Positions 7,561 through 15,916 of a stretch of DNA of 26,048 bases are shown here, piece by piece. The position numbers were made by a program, and so were the translations under genes. The DNA is from JANQRV01 sp964533785 (GTDB taxonomy: Bacteria; Bacteroidota; Bacteroidia; Chitinophagales; Saprospiraceae), in assembly GCA_964533785.1 (NCBI GenBank), contig CAZHNG010000054.1, forward strand, positions 1 through 26,048, written 5' to 3'. Below the pieces are notes generated by a model. That model saw nothing but the letters and a program-made list of their open reading frames with translations, did no database searches and had not been told where the DNA came from. Within the stretch, counting starts at the first letter, position 1; each line of letters begins with the position of its first letter.

Positions 7561-7568
7561 TATATTTG
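7561..7568 (+). promoter_or_regulatory. -7 promoter box for ilvE
   Basis: TATATTTG is an exact match to the Bacteroidota TAnnTTTG -7 box. It sits 32 bases before the ilvE start codon. No good TTG lies at the expected -33 position, so only the -7 half is supported. Confidence 0.5.
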
Positions 7569-7600
7569 CAAAATATAATTTTTAATCAAATTCTTCCAAT

Positions 7601-8686
7601 ATGAGTGATCAAAATATAAAAATAACTAAAACGAAGCAATCCAGACTGGATGATGTCGATTTTAATAATTTAACTTTTGGTAATATTTTCTCCGATCATA
7701 TGTTTATTACCGATTTTGACGGAGAGCAATGGACGGATCCAAGGATTGTGCCTTTCGGAAGATTAGACCTCCACCCTGCTATTATGGCGCTTCACTACGG
7801 ACAGGCCATTTTTGAAGGCATGAAAGCCTCGCAAAGAAACGACGGACAGCCATTACTTTTACGGCCGGAAATGCACGCTAAACGCATTAATGCATCGGCA
7901 AGACGCATGTGCATGCAGGAGATTCCGGAAGAACTATTCCTTGAAGCATTGCATAAGCTCGTTGGCCTTGACCACAAATGGATTCCACCGCAAGAAGGAA
8001 GTGCGCTATATATCCGCCCGTATATGTTTGCCAGCGATGAATTTATCGGCGTTCGACCTTCCATCAGGTACAAATTTATCATATTTACCTGCCCGGTAGG
8101 CCCTTATTATTCTAAACCCGTGCGCCTGAAAGCGGAATTGGAATACATCCGTGCTGCCGTAGGAGGAACCGGCGAAGCAAAAGCTGCGGGCAATTATGCG
8201 GGCGCTTTATTGCCTACGCTGCTCGCCCAAAAGGAAGGTTTTGATCAGATTTTATGGATGGATGCCAAGGAGTTTCGCTATATACAGGAAGTCGGGACGA
8301 TGAATGTCTTTTTCGTGATCGGTGATAAGGTCGTCACTCCCGAAACCGACGGTGCCATCTTGAAAGGAATTACCAGAGATATGATCATGACGATCTTAAG
8401 AGAAAAAGGCTATACGGTAGAGGAACGTCCGGTAGACATCCACGAATTGGTCGATGCGCACCAAAATGGTCTTTTAAAGGAAGCTTTCGGTACCGGAACT
8501 GCGGCAGTAGTGGCCCCTATTTCTGAAATTGCCTACAAGGATCAAATAATCACTCTACCTGCAATTACGGAAGAAAGTATCGGGTCCATAGCCAAAAATG
8601 AAATCAACGGCTTGCGGTCCGGAAGAATTGAAGACACCCACAACTGGATCGTTCCGGTGAAGCTATTGGATTCTGTAAGGGTTTAG
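7601..8686 (+). CDS. ilvE: Branched-chain amino acid aminotransferase
   Basis: This PLP enzyme transfers the amino group between glutamate and the keto acids of leucine, isoleucine and valine. The 361-residue product is the longer, eukaryote-like type of class IV aminotransferase. GGTGEAKAAGNYAG (188-201) contains the PLP-binding lysine K194. EVGTMN (230-235) and the late GTGTAAVV carry the cofactor-phosphate and substrate contacts. The early YGQAIFEGMKA segment (66-76) is also typical. It starts with ATG 102 bases from a divergent gene and ends in a clear terminator. It stands alone here, away from other ilv genes. Confidence 0.95.
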   Translation: MSDQNIKITKTKQSRLDDVDFNNLTFGNIFSDHMFITDFDGEQWTDPRIVPFGRLDLHPAIMALHYGQAIFEGMKASQRNDGQPLLLRPEMHAKRINASARRMCMQEIPEELFLEALHKLVGLDHKWIPPQEGSALYIRPYMFASDEFIGVRPSIRYKFIIFTCPVGPYYSKPVRLKAELEYIRAAVGGTGEAKAAGNYAGALLPTLLAQKEGFDQILWMDAKEFRYIQEVGTMNVFFVIGDKVVTPETDGAILKGITRDMIMTILREKGYTVEERPVDIHELVDAHQNGLLKEAFGTGTAAVVAPISEIAYKDQIITLPAITEESIGSIAKNEINGLRSGRIEDTHNWIVPVKLLDSVRV

Positions 8687-8751
8687 AAAGAGTTTTGACG
8701 AGTTTCGGAACGATGCCGTTGCTCAGCATAACTATAGAACCAAATATCAAC

Positions 8752-8785
8752 GGATGAATGGGCGACCTCATTCATCCTAATTTTT
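8752..8785 (+). terminator. Terminator of ilvE
   Basis: GGATGAATG (8752-8760) pairs perfectly with CATTCATCC (8769-8777) around an 8-base loop and is followed by TAATTTTT. The stem overlaps the stop codon of the convergent RlpA-like gene by one base, so the two genes share this end region. Confidence 0.8.
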
Positions 8786-9667
8786 CCTTACGTAACCCGT
8801 TACTTCAAAACGATTTCTCACCGTAGCGAGAGTACTTTCCGCTATCAATTTGCTTTCGAACGGTCCCATAACTACCCGGTTGTAGGTTTTACCGCCGTCT
8901 CGTTTAGCTAAGACGTATACGCTTTCCAATCCTTGCCTTCTAAGGTTATTTACCTGACGATTGGCATTGTCTATATTGGAAAATGATCCTAATTGGACGA
9001 GAAAACCGCCTGCGGCGGCAGCAGTGGGAGCAGTTCCTCCTTTAGGCGTAAACTCACCGTATTCGCTGGGAGTAGTATTATCTTTCGGCTGCCCCCCTCT
9101 TGGTTGATCAAATTTGGAATAATCATATTTTTTCCGGGTAAGGGGCGGGGTTGTTTGCGTGGTAACTTCATAATCTCTAACGCCTTCGTAATAAGGGCGC
9201 CTGGTTCTGGCCCTGGTGTTGTAAGACCTGATAAGAGGGGCGGTGACGTCTTCGTAACTATCGGCGGATTGTTGAGTAGGATTTTCGTCTGAAAAACCGA
9301 CCACCTCAATTCTAACGCGGGTTTTACCGTCTCTCAAAAGACCAATACGCTCTGCCGCTGCCCTTGAAAGGTCAACAACCAGTCCTTCTCCGTAAGGCCC
9401 CCTATCGTTCACTCTAACCCTTACGACTTTGTTATTATCCAGTCGCGTCACGCGCAGGATCGTTCCAGTGCGAAATGTTTTGTGTGAAGCGGTATAGGCA
9501 TTTTTGTCATACAATTCCCCAGAGGCAGTTCTTTTACCATGGAGATAATCAGCATAATAAACTGCAAGCCCGGTTTCAGATTCACCGGCAACCTGGGCAT
9601 TTCCACCAACTAAAAAAGACGCACAAAGCAATAAACAACAAAAGAAGGACTTCATTGGGTATGGCAT
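8777..9667 (-). CDS. RlpA-like septal ring protein with DPBB and SPOR domains
   Basis: RlpA-type proteins act in the periplasm or outer membrane on peptidoglycan at division sites; some are lytic transglycosylases for glycan strands lacking side peptides. The 296-residue product has a signal peptide (core SFFCCLLLCASFLVGGNA). The double-psi beta-barrel spans about 33-123, with H62 in TASHKTF and D88 in VNDRGPYG, which align with the catalytic pair of Pseudomonas RlpA. After a low-complexity linker, residues 220-296 form a SPOR domain (FLVQLGSF...VVMGPFES) that binds denuded glycans. A second ATG at 9655 (MKSFF) gives a more usual signal peptide and may be the real start. An AAAAGGF stretch just before the SPOR domain is encoded by a GC-rich palindrome. 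Confidence 0.9.
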   Translation of the reverse strand: MPYPMKSFFCCLLLCASFLVGGNAQVAGESETGLAVYYADYLHGKRTASGELYDKNAYTASHKTFRTGTILRVTRLDNNKVVRVRVNDRGPYGEGLVVDLSRAAAERIGLLRDGKTRVRIEVVGFSDENPTQQSADSYEDVTAPLIRSYNTRARTRRPYYEGVRDYEVTTQTTPPLTRKKYDYSKFDQPRGGQPKDNTTPSEYGEFTPKGGTAPTAAAAGGFLVQLGSFSNIDNANRQVNNLRRQGLESVYVLAKRDGGKTYNRVVMGPFESKLIAESTLATVRNRFEVTGYVRKN

Positions 9668-9684
9668 TTATATTAAAAAGAAAT

Positions 9685-9716
9685 TAAAATTATAGTCTTT
9701 TTTAAATTTTTCACAA
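9685..9716 (-). promoter_or_regulatory. Possible promoter of the RlpA-like gene
   Basis: On the minus strand TTG (9714-9716) and TAATTTTA (9685-9692, one mismatch to TAnnTTTG) are 21 bases apart. Transcription would begin near 9678, close before either candidate ATG. The match was found by eye in an AT-rich stretch, so it is tentative. Confidence 0.35.
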
Positions 9717-9838
9717 GAACTTACTGCATTATTTATGGAGAATTATTATTTTGCCTTCAATAATACCTTTCCGAGGGGTAAGATCCAGTAGTTAAGACCC
9801 GCATTCACACATAATTTGACCAAATAAAAGTTTTTCTG

Positions 9839-11056
9839 ATGAAAAATTCAATTCCAATTTGGGTAATTATCCTTCTGGCTTGGATCGTGGGGGGAAGTTT
9901 ATTTTATCGATCCCTATGTTGCGGGCTTGCAGGAAGCGGTTTTACGATAGCCGATGGCAATACAACCGTAGCAAAGTCAACCCAAAATGTCATATTTGGT
10001 TTTGGAAGTGCAGCCCCGGAATTCCCCGACCCCACTCAGAATGCCTTGAGAAAAACGGTAGCTTACCTGGCTAAAAACCGGGGAAAAGCCCTGGTCATTA
10101 CCGGAAGTTTTTTGGATAATGAAAACCAGCCAAACCTGGGAGTTGCCAGGGGTGAGAGTCTGCAGGAATACTTACAGGAACTCGGGTTGTCACAGGATTT
10201 CATCATCATAGAAGACCAACTATCGAATGATTTACCGGTCGATGATAACAAAGTCTATAATAGCCTATCTTATGCCATTTTGGACATTCCTGGTTTTTCA
10301 CTTTCTATAAAGGAAGATGAAGAGGTTATCGCCTCTGCCGATGATAATATCACCTTCAAGCATTCTGCTTACACTTACAACATTCCGCTGTCGGAAAGCC
10401 TGGAAAATGCTCTTTCTAAAATTGGAGAGTATTTGAAAAAAAGCCCGGATAAGGTATTAACTATCACGGGATGGTTCAGTGATGCTGAAGAAAATACAAG
10501 TATATTGCCCGATTTGGGTCTTGCCAGAGCCAACCAGATAAAGAATATTCTCCAGGACCTGGGCGTAGCCTCTGAACAAATTAAAACTGATTCCGAAAAA
10601 CGCAACAACCTGATCTTTCCGGGAAACAACCTGTACGGTGGTGCTTCCTATTCCTTTAGTGCTTCCCCCGAAGCTTATGATCATACAGAAGAAATTGCCG
10701 AGATCGAAGAAGAATTGAAAATCGAATCCATTCAATTGTACTTCGAAACGGATGAATCTACGCTTGACTTATCCTCCCAGCAAAGAGAATATTTTGCCAA
10801 ATTGATCGATTATTTAGACGAAAAACCTTCAGCCAGGGTCAATGTAGTTGGCCATACAGATAATAAAGGCCGCCGTGCTTATAACCTGGAATTAAGCCGG
10901 GAAAGAGCCGTTTTCATCAAACAATACCTGGTTAAAAACGGGCTTAATGCAAACCAGGTCGCAGCTACAGGTGAAGGAGAAAGTGAACCTATCACTGACA
11001 ATGATACCGAGGAAGGCAGAGCTAAAAACAGAAGAGTTGAAGTGTTTATTCAATAG
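9839..11056 (+). CDS. Membrane-anchored protein with three OmpA-like domains
   Basis: The 405-residue protein starts with an uncleaved-looking membrane anchor (about 6-23). Three OmpA/MotB-type modules follow. Module 3 (297-405) is canonical: a beta strand (SIQLYFETDESTL), GHTDNKG (338-344) with D341, and LSRERA (352-357) with R356, the two residues that hold peptidoglycan diaminopimelate. Modules 1 (about 48-123) and 2 (about 169-250) keep the same order, with F(G/K)-type strands, LVITGSF or LTITGWF in place of the GHTD strand, and GVARGESL or GLARANQI in place of LSRERA. They have lost the Asp and Arg pair's context and probably do not bind peptidoglycan in the same way. The next gene lies 83 bases downstream on the same strand and is probably co-expressed. 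Function: an inner-membrane protein attached to the cell wall (inference). Confidence 0.85.
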   Translation: MKNSIPIWVIILLAWIVGGSLFYRSLCCGLAGSGFTIADGNTTVAKSTQNVIFGFGSAAPEFPDPTQNALRKTVAYLAKNRGKALVITGSFLDNENQPNLGVARGESLQEYLQELGLSQDFIIIEDQLSNDLPVDDNKVYNSLSYAILDIPGFSLSIKEDEEVIASADDNITFKHSAYTYNIPLSESLENALSKIGEYLKKSPDKVLTITGWFSDAEENTSILPDLGLARANQIKNILQDLGVASEQIKTDSEKRNNLIFPGNNLYGGASYSFSASPEAYDHTEEIAEIEEELKIESIQLYFETDESTLDLSSQQREYFAKLIDYLDEKPSARVNVVGHTDNKGRRAYNLELSRERAVFIKQYLVKNGLNANQVAATGEGESEPITDNDTEEGRAKNRRVEVFIQ

Positions 11057-11139
11057 TATTCAGTAAAAATTTCACTGTCCACACATATAAAATCAGCGAT
11101 CGATAGATCGTATTAGACAACAACAAAAATCTATTACTT

Positions 11140-14100
11140 ATGTGTTCGCTCCCACTATTAATTCTATTCGGCCTGGGTGCCGCCATTCTTGGTGGTGTTA
11201 TCGGATGGCTTCTACGTGGTAACCGGGTTACAGCGCTGCAAGATGATTTAGATCGCCGAAACCGGCAACTGAAAAAGATAAGGGTCGATTACGAGACGCT
11301 TAGTAATAAAAACCAATACCTCGAAAGCCAAATCGGCAACCTGGAGTCTTCCAACCAAGAATTATCTACTTCTCTTGCCGGTTGGAAGTCTGACAACGAA
11401 AATCTTTCTTCCATTAACGCAAACCTTCAGGAAGAATTCAATCAGATCAGATTGGCTTACGCGAACCAAACCAATCAAATGGAAGATGTGGTCAATAATT
11501 ATGACCAATTGAGGGATGATTATGAAAAATTGAAACTGGCTTTTGAGGACAAAGAGCATTCCAATCAAAGCCTACAGCAGCAAATTCACTACTATCAGAC
11601 TGAATATGAGCATAAAACAGAGCGGGCAACTACCCAATACCACAGCCTAAAAGCCTCCTACGATGCACTGCTAAAAGAACACCAGGACTATGCCGTCAAA
11701 ATTAACACCCTCAATTCCGAAAAGGAAATGATCTACGGCACCATAAACGATGTAAAAACGTCCTGCGAAGATCAATTGGAATTAGCCAATGCTCAATTAG
11801 AAGAGTTTAAAGTTGTCAATGATCAACTTACCGCCGAAGTCAATACCCACCTCGAAAAGAACAGAGAATTGGAGCTTCAACTCGATAATTATTCGAAAGC
11901 GCTCCAGGACAATGCTTCACAATGGGAGGCCAAATACCACAATTTACAGCAACAATACGACATTGCCCAACACCGTATCGGCAATATCGAAGGGGAAAGA
12001 AACGACGCCCTGGAGCGCCTGCATTTATTGGATGGAGAATACGGAAAATCCATCGCAGACTGGGGAGCTAAATACGAACAACTCCAATCAGAACATCAAT
12101 TAGCCAACCGCCAAATTCAGGAGCTGTCGGCCTCTCAGTTAAGAGACCAAGAACAACTACAATTTAAAGAAAAAGAGTTTAAACAAGGAATCGCCGATCG
12201 GGAAAGTAAATACGAAGACCTATTGGTTCAATACCATGATCTACAGCGCCAATATGCTGATTCGGAAAAAGAAAAAGGTTATCTACAGGAAAGTTTCAGC
12301 GCGGTCAATGCAGAAAAGAAAGAACTTTCTGCTGCCTGGGAACAAAAGTTCGTTGATATCCAGGAACAATTAAGTGTAGCGCAAGGTCACATCAATCATT
12401 TAGAAACAGAGAAAAATAATACACAGGAAAGGTTACTTCTTTTGGACACGGAATACGGTCGCACCATATCCGACTGGAGTACCAAATACCAAGATCTTCT
12501 TAATCAATTCAATCACCTCAAGAGCGAAAAACACGGGGTGGAACAAGATAAAGAAAATCTCCTGGCGCAACTTGACCAAAACAATACGGAGAAAAATGAA
12601 TTGATCAGCGCCTGGGAGGAAAGGTTTAGAAGTTTGCAAGAACAATTTAACCTTGCCAATAACCGAATTGGTGAATTAGAGCACGAAAAGCAAACGACTA
12701 TCGAAAGGCTTCATTTCCTGGAAGGAGAATACCAGCAATCCAATTCCGACTGGGAAAACAAATACAACCAATTGCTGGTTACTTATGGAGAAGCCCATAA
12801 AAAAGTAAATGAACTGGAAAGCGGCAACAACCTGGTGCTAGCCAGATTCCAGGAAGTGGAAACGGAAAAAAATTCAGCACTCGCAGCACTGGAACAAAAA
12901 TACGTCGATCTGCAAACCGAACTCCAGGCAAAATCCGATAAAAACACTGCGCTGCTAGCGGAAAAAGACCAATCTGTTCTACAGTTGCACCAACTGGATC
13001 AATCCTACAAAGAAGCAATTGCTTCCTGGGAAGTCCGATACAGCGAATTGCTCGACCAATTCAACCTGATCAATGAGCAACTAAACTCTACCCAGCAGGA
13101 AAACGCTGAACTGACTAATCGCATCGAAAGCCAGGAGCAAGAGAAAAAAGAAACGATGGAATCCTGGGATGCTCGCTACAACCAATTGCTGGATCAATTC
13201 GACCTCAGCAAAGGAAGGCTGGTAGAACTGGAAGATAGAAATAACCAACTACTGGGCCGCATAAATGAATTAGAATCTGAACGCGAACAAATTAACTCTG
13301 GCTGGGAAGTGAAATACAACCACCTGTTAGAGCAGTTTAACCAAAACAATCAAAGACTGGGAGACCTGGAACAGGAAAAAGGCCAATTGATTGTCCAGCT
13401 ACAAAATAATAGTCAGGAGCAAGATGAGGTTATTGCCGGCATGGAACGTAAGATCGCGGAATTGGAGCAAGCAAACACAATCGTAAATCAGCAATTCAAT
13501 GAACTACAGCAGGATTATGGCAAGTTGGGCTCCGAATATAACGATTTCAAAACTACTCATGAAGAAAATGTGCAATCCCTAAACAGTCAATATCAAGGTG
13601 TCGAACAGCAGCTTGCGAACGCTCACAGTGAAAATGAAGCCTTACAACAACAAATGGTCTCCCTTGATCAACAAGTAAAATCATACCAGGAACAAATAAA
13701 CAACCTCGAAGCCAGTAAGGATAAATTACTGGGTGATATCGAACAACTTCAAAACAGGTACTACGCCGAGATCGAAGAGGTGATTAACGATGCCGATGCC
13801 TATAAGTCCAGGTACGAGAATCTCCTCGAAGGTCAGAAGAACAGCAGCATCATTATTGCTGAACTAGAAAAAGAACGGGACCAATTAACCGCTGATTACG
13901 AAAAACTCAATACCTTGTACTTAAATCTAAGCCGGGAAGAAAACTCTTACAAAGAAAAGTACAATACTTTGATGGCTCGCCAGAGAAATTACGAATCTAT
14001 CATTCAGGAGTTAGAGGCCCAGGTCAGCAAATATCAAGGTGAAAGTATCAAGGAACGTTCGGCTCGCAGAAGCTTCACCGTAGAACCAGAGGAGATTATT

Positions 14101-14652
14101 CTGGAAAGAATCCACAGTAGGACACATCTGATTGATTTCGACAGGATTGGTAAAAGTCACAAAGAAAACAAAGATGATCTTTCCAAAATAAAAGGGATCA
14201 GTTCGTTTACGGTTAAAAAATTAAATGCATTGGGGATCTTCACTTTCCAGCAACTTGCCAACCTCAATGAAGCAGATGTCCGGCAGGTTAATGAAGCTAT
14301 TGAATATTTTCCCGGCCGCATTGAAAGAGAAAATTGGGTAGGACAAGCGCAAGCGATTATCAGCGGCACTTCCCTTTCGTTAGAAGATGATCTGAAAGTG
14401 ATAGAAGGTATCGGTCCTCGCATTGAAGAACTGCTAAAAAAGCACGGGATAAAAACCTACGAACAACTTTCCAATATACCATTGGATCAACTACAATCAA
14501 TCTTAAATAATGGAGGCACCCGGTTTCAGATGCACGACCCTTCTTCCTGGCCTTTACAGTCTAGCCTGGCTGCTCAGGCCAGATGGGAAGACCTGGCAAA
14601 ATGGCAGGAAAAACTCAAAGGGGGGGAAGGTCTGAATGATGCTCTAATTTGA
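11140..14652 (+). CDS. Giant membrane-tethered coiled-coil protein with 46-residue repeats and C-terminal tandem helix-hairpin-helix domain
   Basis: The 1170-residue product begins with a membrane segment (about 4-25) followed by RGNR. By the positive-inside rule this puts the long remainder in the cytoplasm. Residues about 28-990 are almost continuous coiled coil, rich in Gln, Glu, Asn and Leu. Within it, a WExKYxxL-type motif recurs exactly every 46 residues (positions 262, 308, 354, 400, 446, 492, 538, 584, 630, 676, 722, 768, 814). A 46-residue period equals five heptads plus one hendecad. The C-terminal part has two helix-hairpin-helix modules: about 1012-1075 (LSKIKGISSFTVKKLNALGI) and about 1082-1130 (LKVIEGIGPRIEELLKKHGI). 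A DPSSWPLQ...ARWEDL tail follows. The HHH could bind DNA or protein. It follows the OmpA x3 gene on the same strand. No known named gene was recognised. Confidence 0.85.
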   Translation: MCSLPLLILFGLGAAILGGVIGWLLRGNRVTALQDDLDRRNRQLKKIRVDYETLSNKNQYLESQIGNLESSNQELSTSLAGWKSDNENLSSINANLQEEFNQIRLAYANQTNQMEDVVNNYDQLRDDYEKLKLAFEDKEHSNQSLQQQIHYYQTEYEHKTERATTQYHSLKASYDALLKEHQDYAVKINTLNSEKEMIYGTINDVKTSCEDQLELANAQLEEFKVVNDQLTAEVNTHLEKNRELELQLDNYSKALQDNASQWEAKYHNLQQQYDIAQHRIGNIEGERNDALERLHLLDGEYGKSIADWGAKYEQLQSEHQLANRQIQELSASQLRDQEQLQFKEKEFKQGIADRESKYEDLLVQYHDLQRQYADSEKEKGYLQESFSAVNAEKKELSAAWEQKFVDIQEQLSVAQGHINHLETEKNNTQERLLLLDTEYGRTISDWSTKYQDLLNQFNHLKSEKHGVEQDKENLLAQLDQNNTEKNELISAWEERFRSLQEQFNLANNRIGELEHEKQTTIERLHFLEGEYQQSNSDWENKYNQLLVTYGEAHKKVNELESGNNLVLARFQEVETEKNSALAALEQKYVDLQTELQAKSDKNTALLAEKDQSVLQLHQLDQSYKEAIASWEVRYSELLDQFNLINEQLNSTQQENAELTNRIESQEQEKKETMESWDARYNQLLDQFDLSKGRLVELEDRNNQLLGRINELESEREQINSGWEVKYNHLLEQFNQNNQRLGDLEQEKGQLIVQLQNNSQEQDEVIAGMERKIAELEQANTIVNQQFNELQQDYGKLGSEYNDFKTTHEENVQSLNSQYQGVEQQLANAHSENEALQQQMVSLDQQVKSYQEQINNLEASKDKLLGDIEQLQNRYYAEIEEVINDADAYKSRYENLLEGQKNSSIIIAELEKERDQLTADYEKLNTLYLNLSREENSYKEKYNTLMARQRNYESIIQELEAQVSKYQGESIKERSARRSFTVEPEEIILERIHSRTHLIDFDRIGKSHKENKDDLSKIKGISSFTVKKLNALGIFTFQQLANLNEADVRQVNEAIEYFPGRIERENWVGQAQAIISGTSLSLEDDLKVIEGIGPRIEELLKKHGIKTYEQLSNIPLDQLQSILNNGGTRFQMHDPSSWPLQSSLAAQARWEDLAKWQEKLKGGEGLNDALI

Positions 14653-14690
14653 AAATTAAGGGTTATCTAAATAAGTGAAGACAACAGATT

Positions 14691-14829
14691 AAACCTGTTT
14701 GCATGATATACATCCGGGATTCGTATACACGTCCTGGATGTCTACCGACGTTGAAGTGGTTTGGCCATCCAAACCATCTTCAAGTACGGTGTACACTGAC
14801 CGAAACAGGTTTGGGAAGTCCCAAACCAC
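14691..14829. other. Cluster of three hairpins with alternative pairings
   Basis: The gap between the coiled-coil gene and the convergent SDR gene holds three stems. A pairs 14710-14719 with 14732-14741 (10 bp, one G.T). B pairs 14753-14764 with 14769-14781 (12 bp plus one bulged base). C pairs 14808-14816 with 14819-14827 (9 bp). The left arm of B (GTGGTTTGG) can also pair with the right arm of C (CCAAACCAC). AAACCTGTTT at 14691-14700 can pair with AAACAGGTTT at 14803-14812, competing with C. No T-run follows on either strand, so it is not a plain terminator. Confidence 0.6.
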
Positions 14830-14904
14830 TTTGCATTAAGTATAACAAAATTAACGCTCTTCGAAGAAGGTGAGACCCTGACAAAGAGCAAATTCCTTTC
14901 TTTA

Positions 14905-15624
14905 TCAAATGACCTGGTGATTGAAAGGCTGTACCACAATCTCTGAAACGACACCGGAATTTGGTTGCTGACACATAAACCAGACTACTCTCGCCGCTTC
15001 TTTTGCGGTGATAAACTTAGAGCGATTTACTTTGAGATCAATGTCTTCATCCCAGAAAGGCGTATCTACTCCGCCTAAATAGACGTTGGTAATTCTTACT
15101 TCGGTGCGCCTCAACTCTTCCCTTACCGACTTAACCATCCCATTTATCCCATATTTAGAAGCGGAATAAGCTACGGCTCCGGCCATAGGAGCCTTTCCTA
15201 ACACTCCGGGAATATTCAAGAAAAGCCCTTTTTTGGCTTCCTTCATATGAGGGATAAATGACTTTATCAAATGAAAAGTGCCTTTTAGATTGACATCGAT
15301 CGTTTTATCAAAATCTTCGTAAGTCAATTTATCGAAAGATTTTACGATACCTACCCCCGTGGCATTGATCAAAATATCAACACGATCCACCCGTTCGTAA
15401 ACGGCTTTGGCCAAAGACTCAACAGCATAAGGATCCGTAATATCAAATTGAAAAACCTTATTACCTGGTATGTCCAGCTCACTTCCTAAGGCCGCAAGTT
15501 TTTCCTTATTTCTTCCCGCTAGTAATAGTTTTCCCTGGCTGTTGTGAATTAAACGAGCCGTCTCTCCTCCGATACCACCCGTGGCACCAACGATCAAAAC
15601 ATTCTTATTCGCTAATATTTCCAT
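14905..15624 (-). CDS. Short-chain dehydrogenase/reductase family protein
   Basis: This 239-residue classical SDR has the nucleotide-binding motif GATGGIGG (13-20), the Asn-Ala-Thr-Gly form of the NAG motif (87-90), and the catalytic YSASK with Y153 and K157. The catalytic Ser normally found 13 residues before the Tyr (as in NISS) is here a Gly (G140, in NIPGVLG). Activity may therefore be altered or lost. An Arg (R38) after the second strand suggests NADP(H) preference. The substrate cannot be predicted. It starts with ATG, faces away from lpdA, and a long inverted repeat lies just upstream. Confidence 0.88.
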   Translation of the reverse strand: MEILANKNVLIVGATGGIGGETARLIHNSQGKLLLAGRNKEKLAALGSELDIPGNKVFQFDITDPYAVESLAKAVYERVDRVDILINATGVGIVKSFDKLTYEDFDKTIDVNLKGTFHLIKSFIPHMKEAKKGLFLNIPGVLGKAPMAGAVAYSASKYGINGMVKSVREELRRTEVRITNVYLGGVDTPFWDEDIDLKVNRSKFITAKEAARVVWFMCQQPNSGVVSEIVVQPFNHQVI

Positions 15625-15654
15625 TTTATTATTTTGTTACTTTTATCAACTCTT

Positions 15655-15739
15655 GGCCTAACGTTAGTCTGTTTTATTTTGTTTAAGAATATTCATTTTT
15701 GTTTGTTCACTTTTTGGGAACAGACTAATTTTATCGGCC
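15655..15739. promoter_or_regulatory. Long inverted repeat upstream of the SDR gene
   Basis: TTAGTCTGTT (15664-15673) and AACAGACTAA (15719-15728) are perfect 10-bp inverted arms separated by 45 bases. GGCC at 15655-15658 and 15736-15739 extends the symmetry past an internal mismatch. It lies 31-115 bases before the SDR start codon, so it could be a regulator site or a structured leader. No specific binding protein is suggested. Confidence 0.45.
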
Positions 15740-15880
15740 TGTAGAAAAGCGTGCTGAAAATTGCCAAACCAAAGAGAAACTCTAACTTATGCCAACTTTA
15801 TAACATATATTTTAAACTGTTAATCAATATATAATTAAAATAGTGACAATATTTTCACGACAAATTGCCAGTCTATTTTC

Positions 15881-15911
15881 TTGAAAAGAAGGCTTAAATT
15901 ATATACCTTAG
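15881..15911 (+). promoter_or_regulatory. Candidate promoter of a small transcription unit
   Basis: TTG (15881-15883) is followed after 20 bases by TACCTTAG (15904-15911), one mismatch from the TAnnTTTG -7 box. No ORF follows before the terminator at 15988-16018. Confidence 0.4.
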
Positions 15912-15916
15912 CAGGG

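Noticed and set aside
11040..11139. Terminator between the OmpA x3 and coiled-coil genes
   Set aside because: Only a weak CGATC-GATA-GATCG stem with no T-run is present, so co-transcription remains likely.
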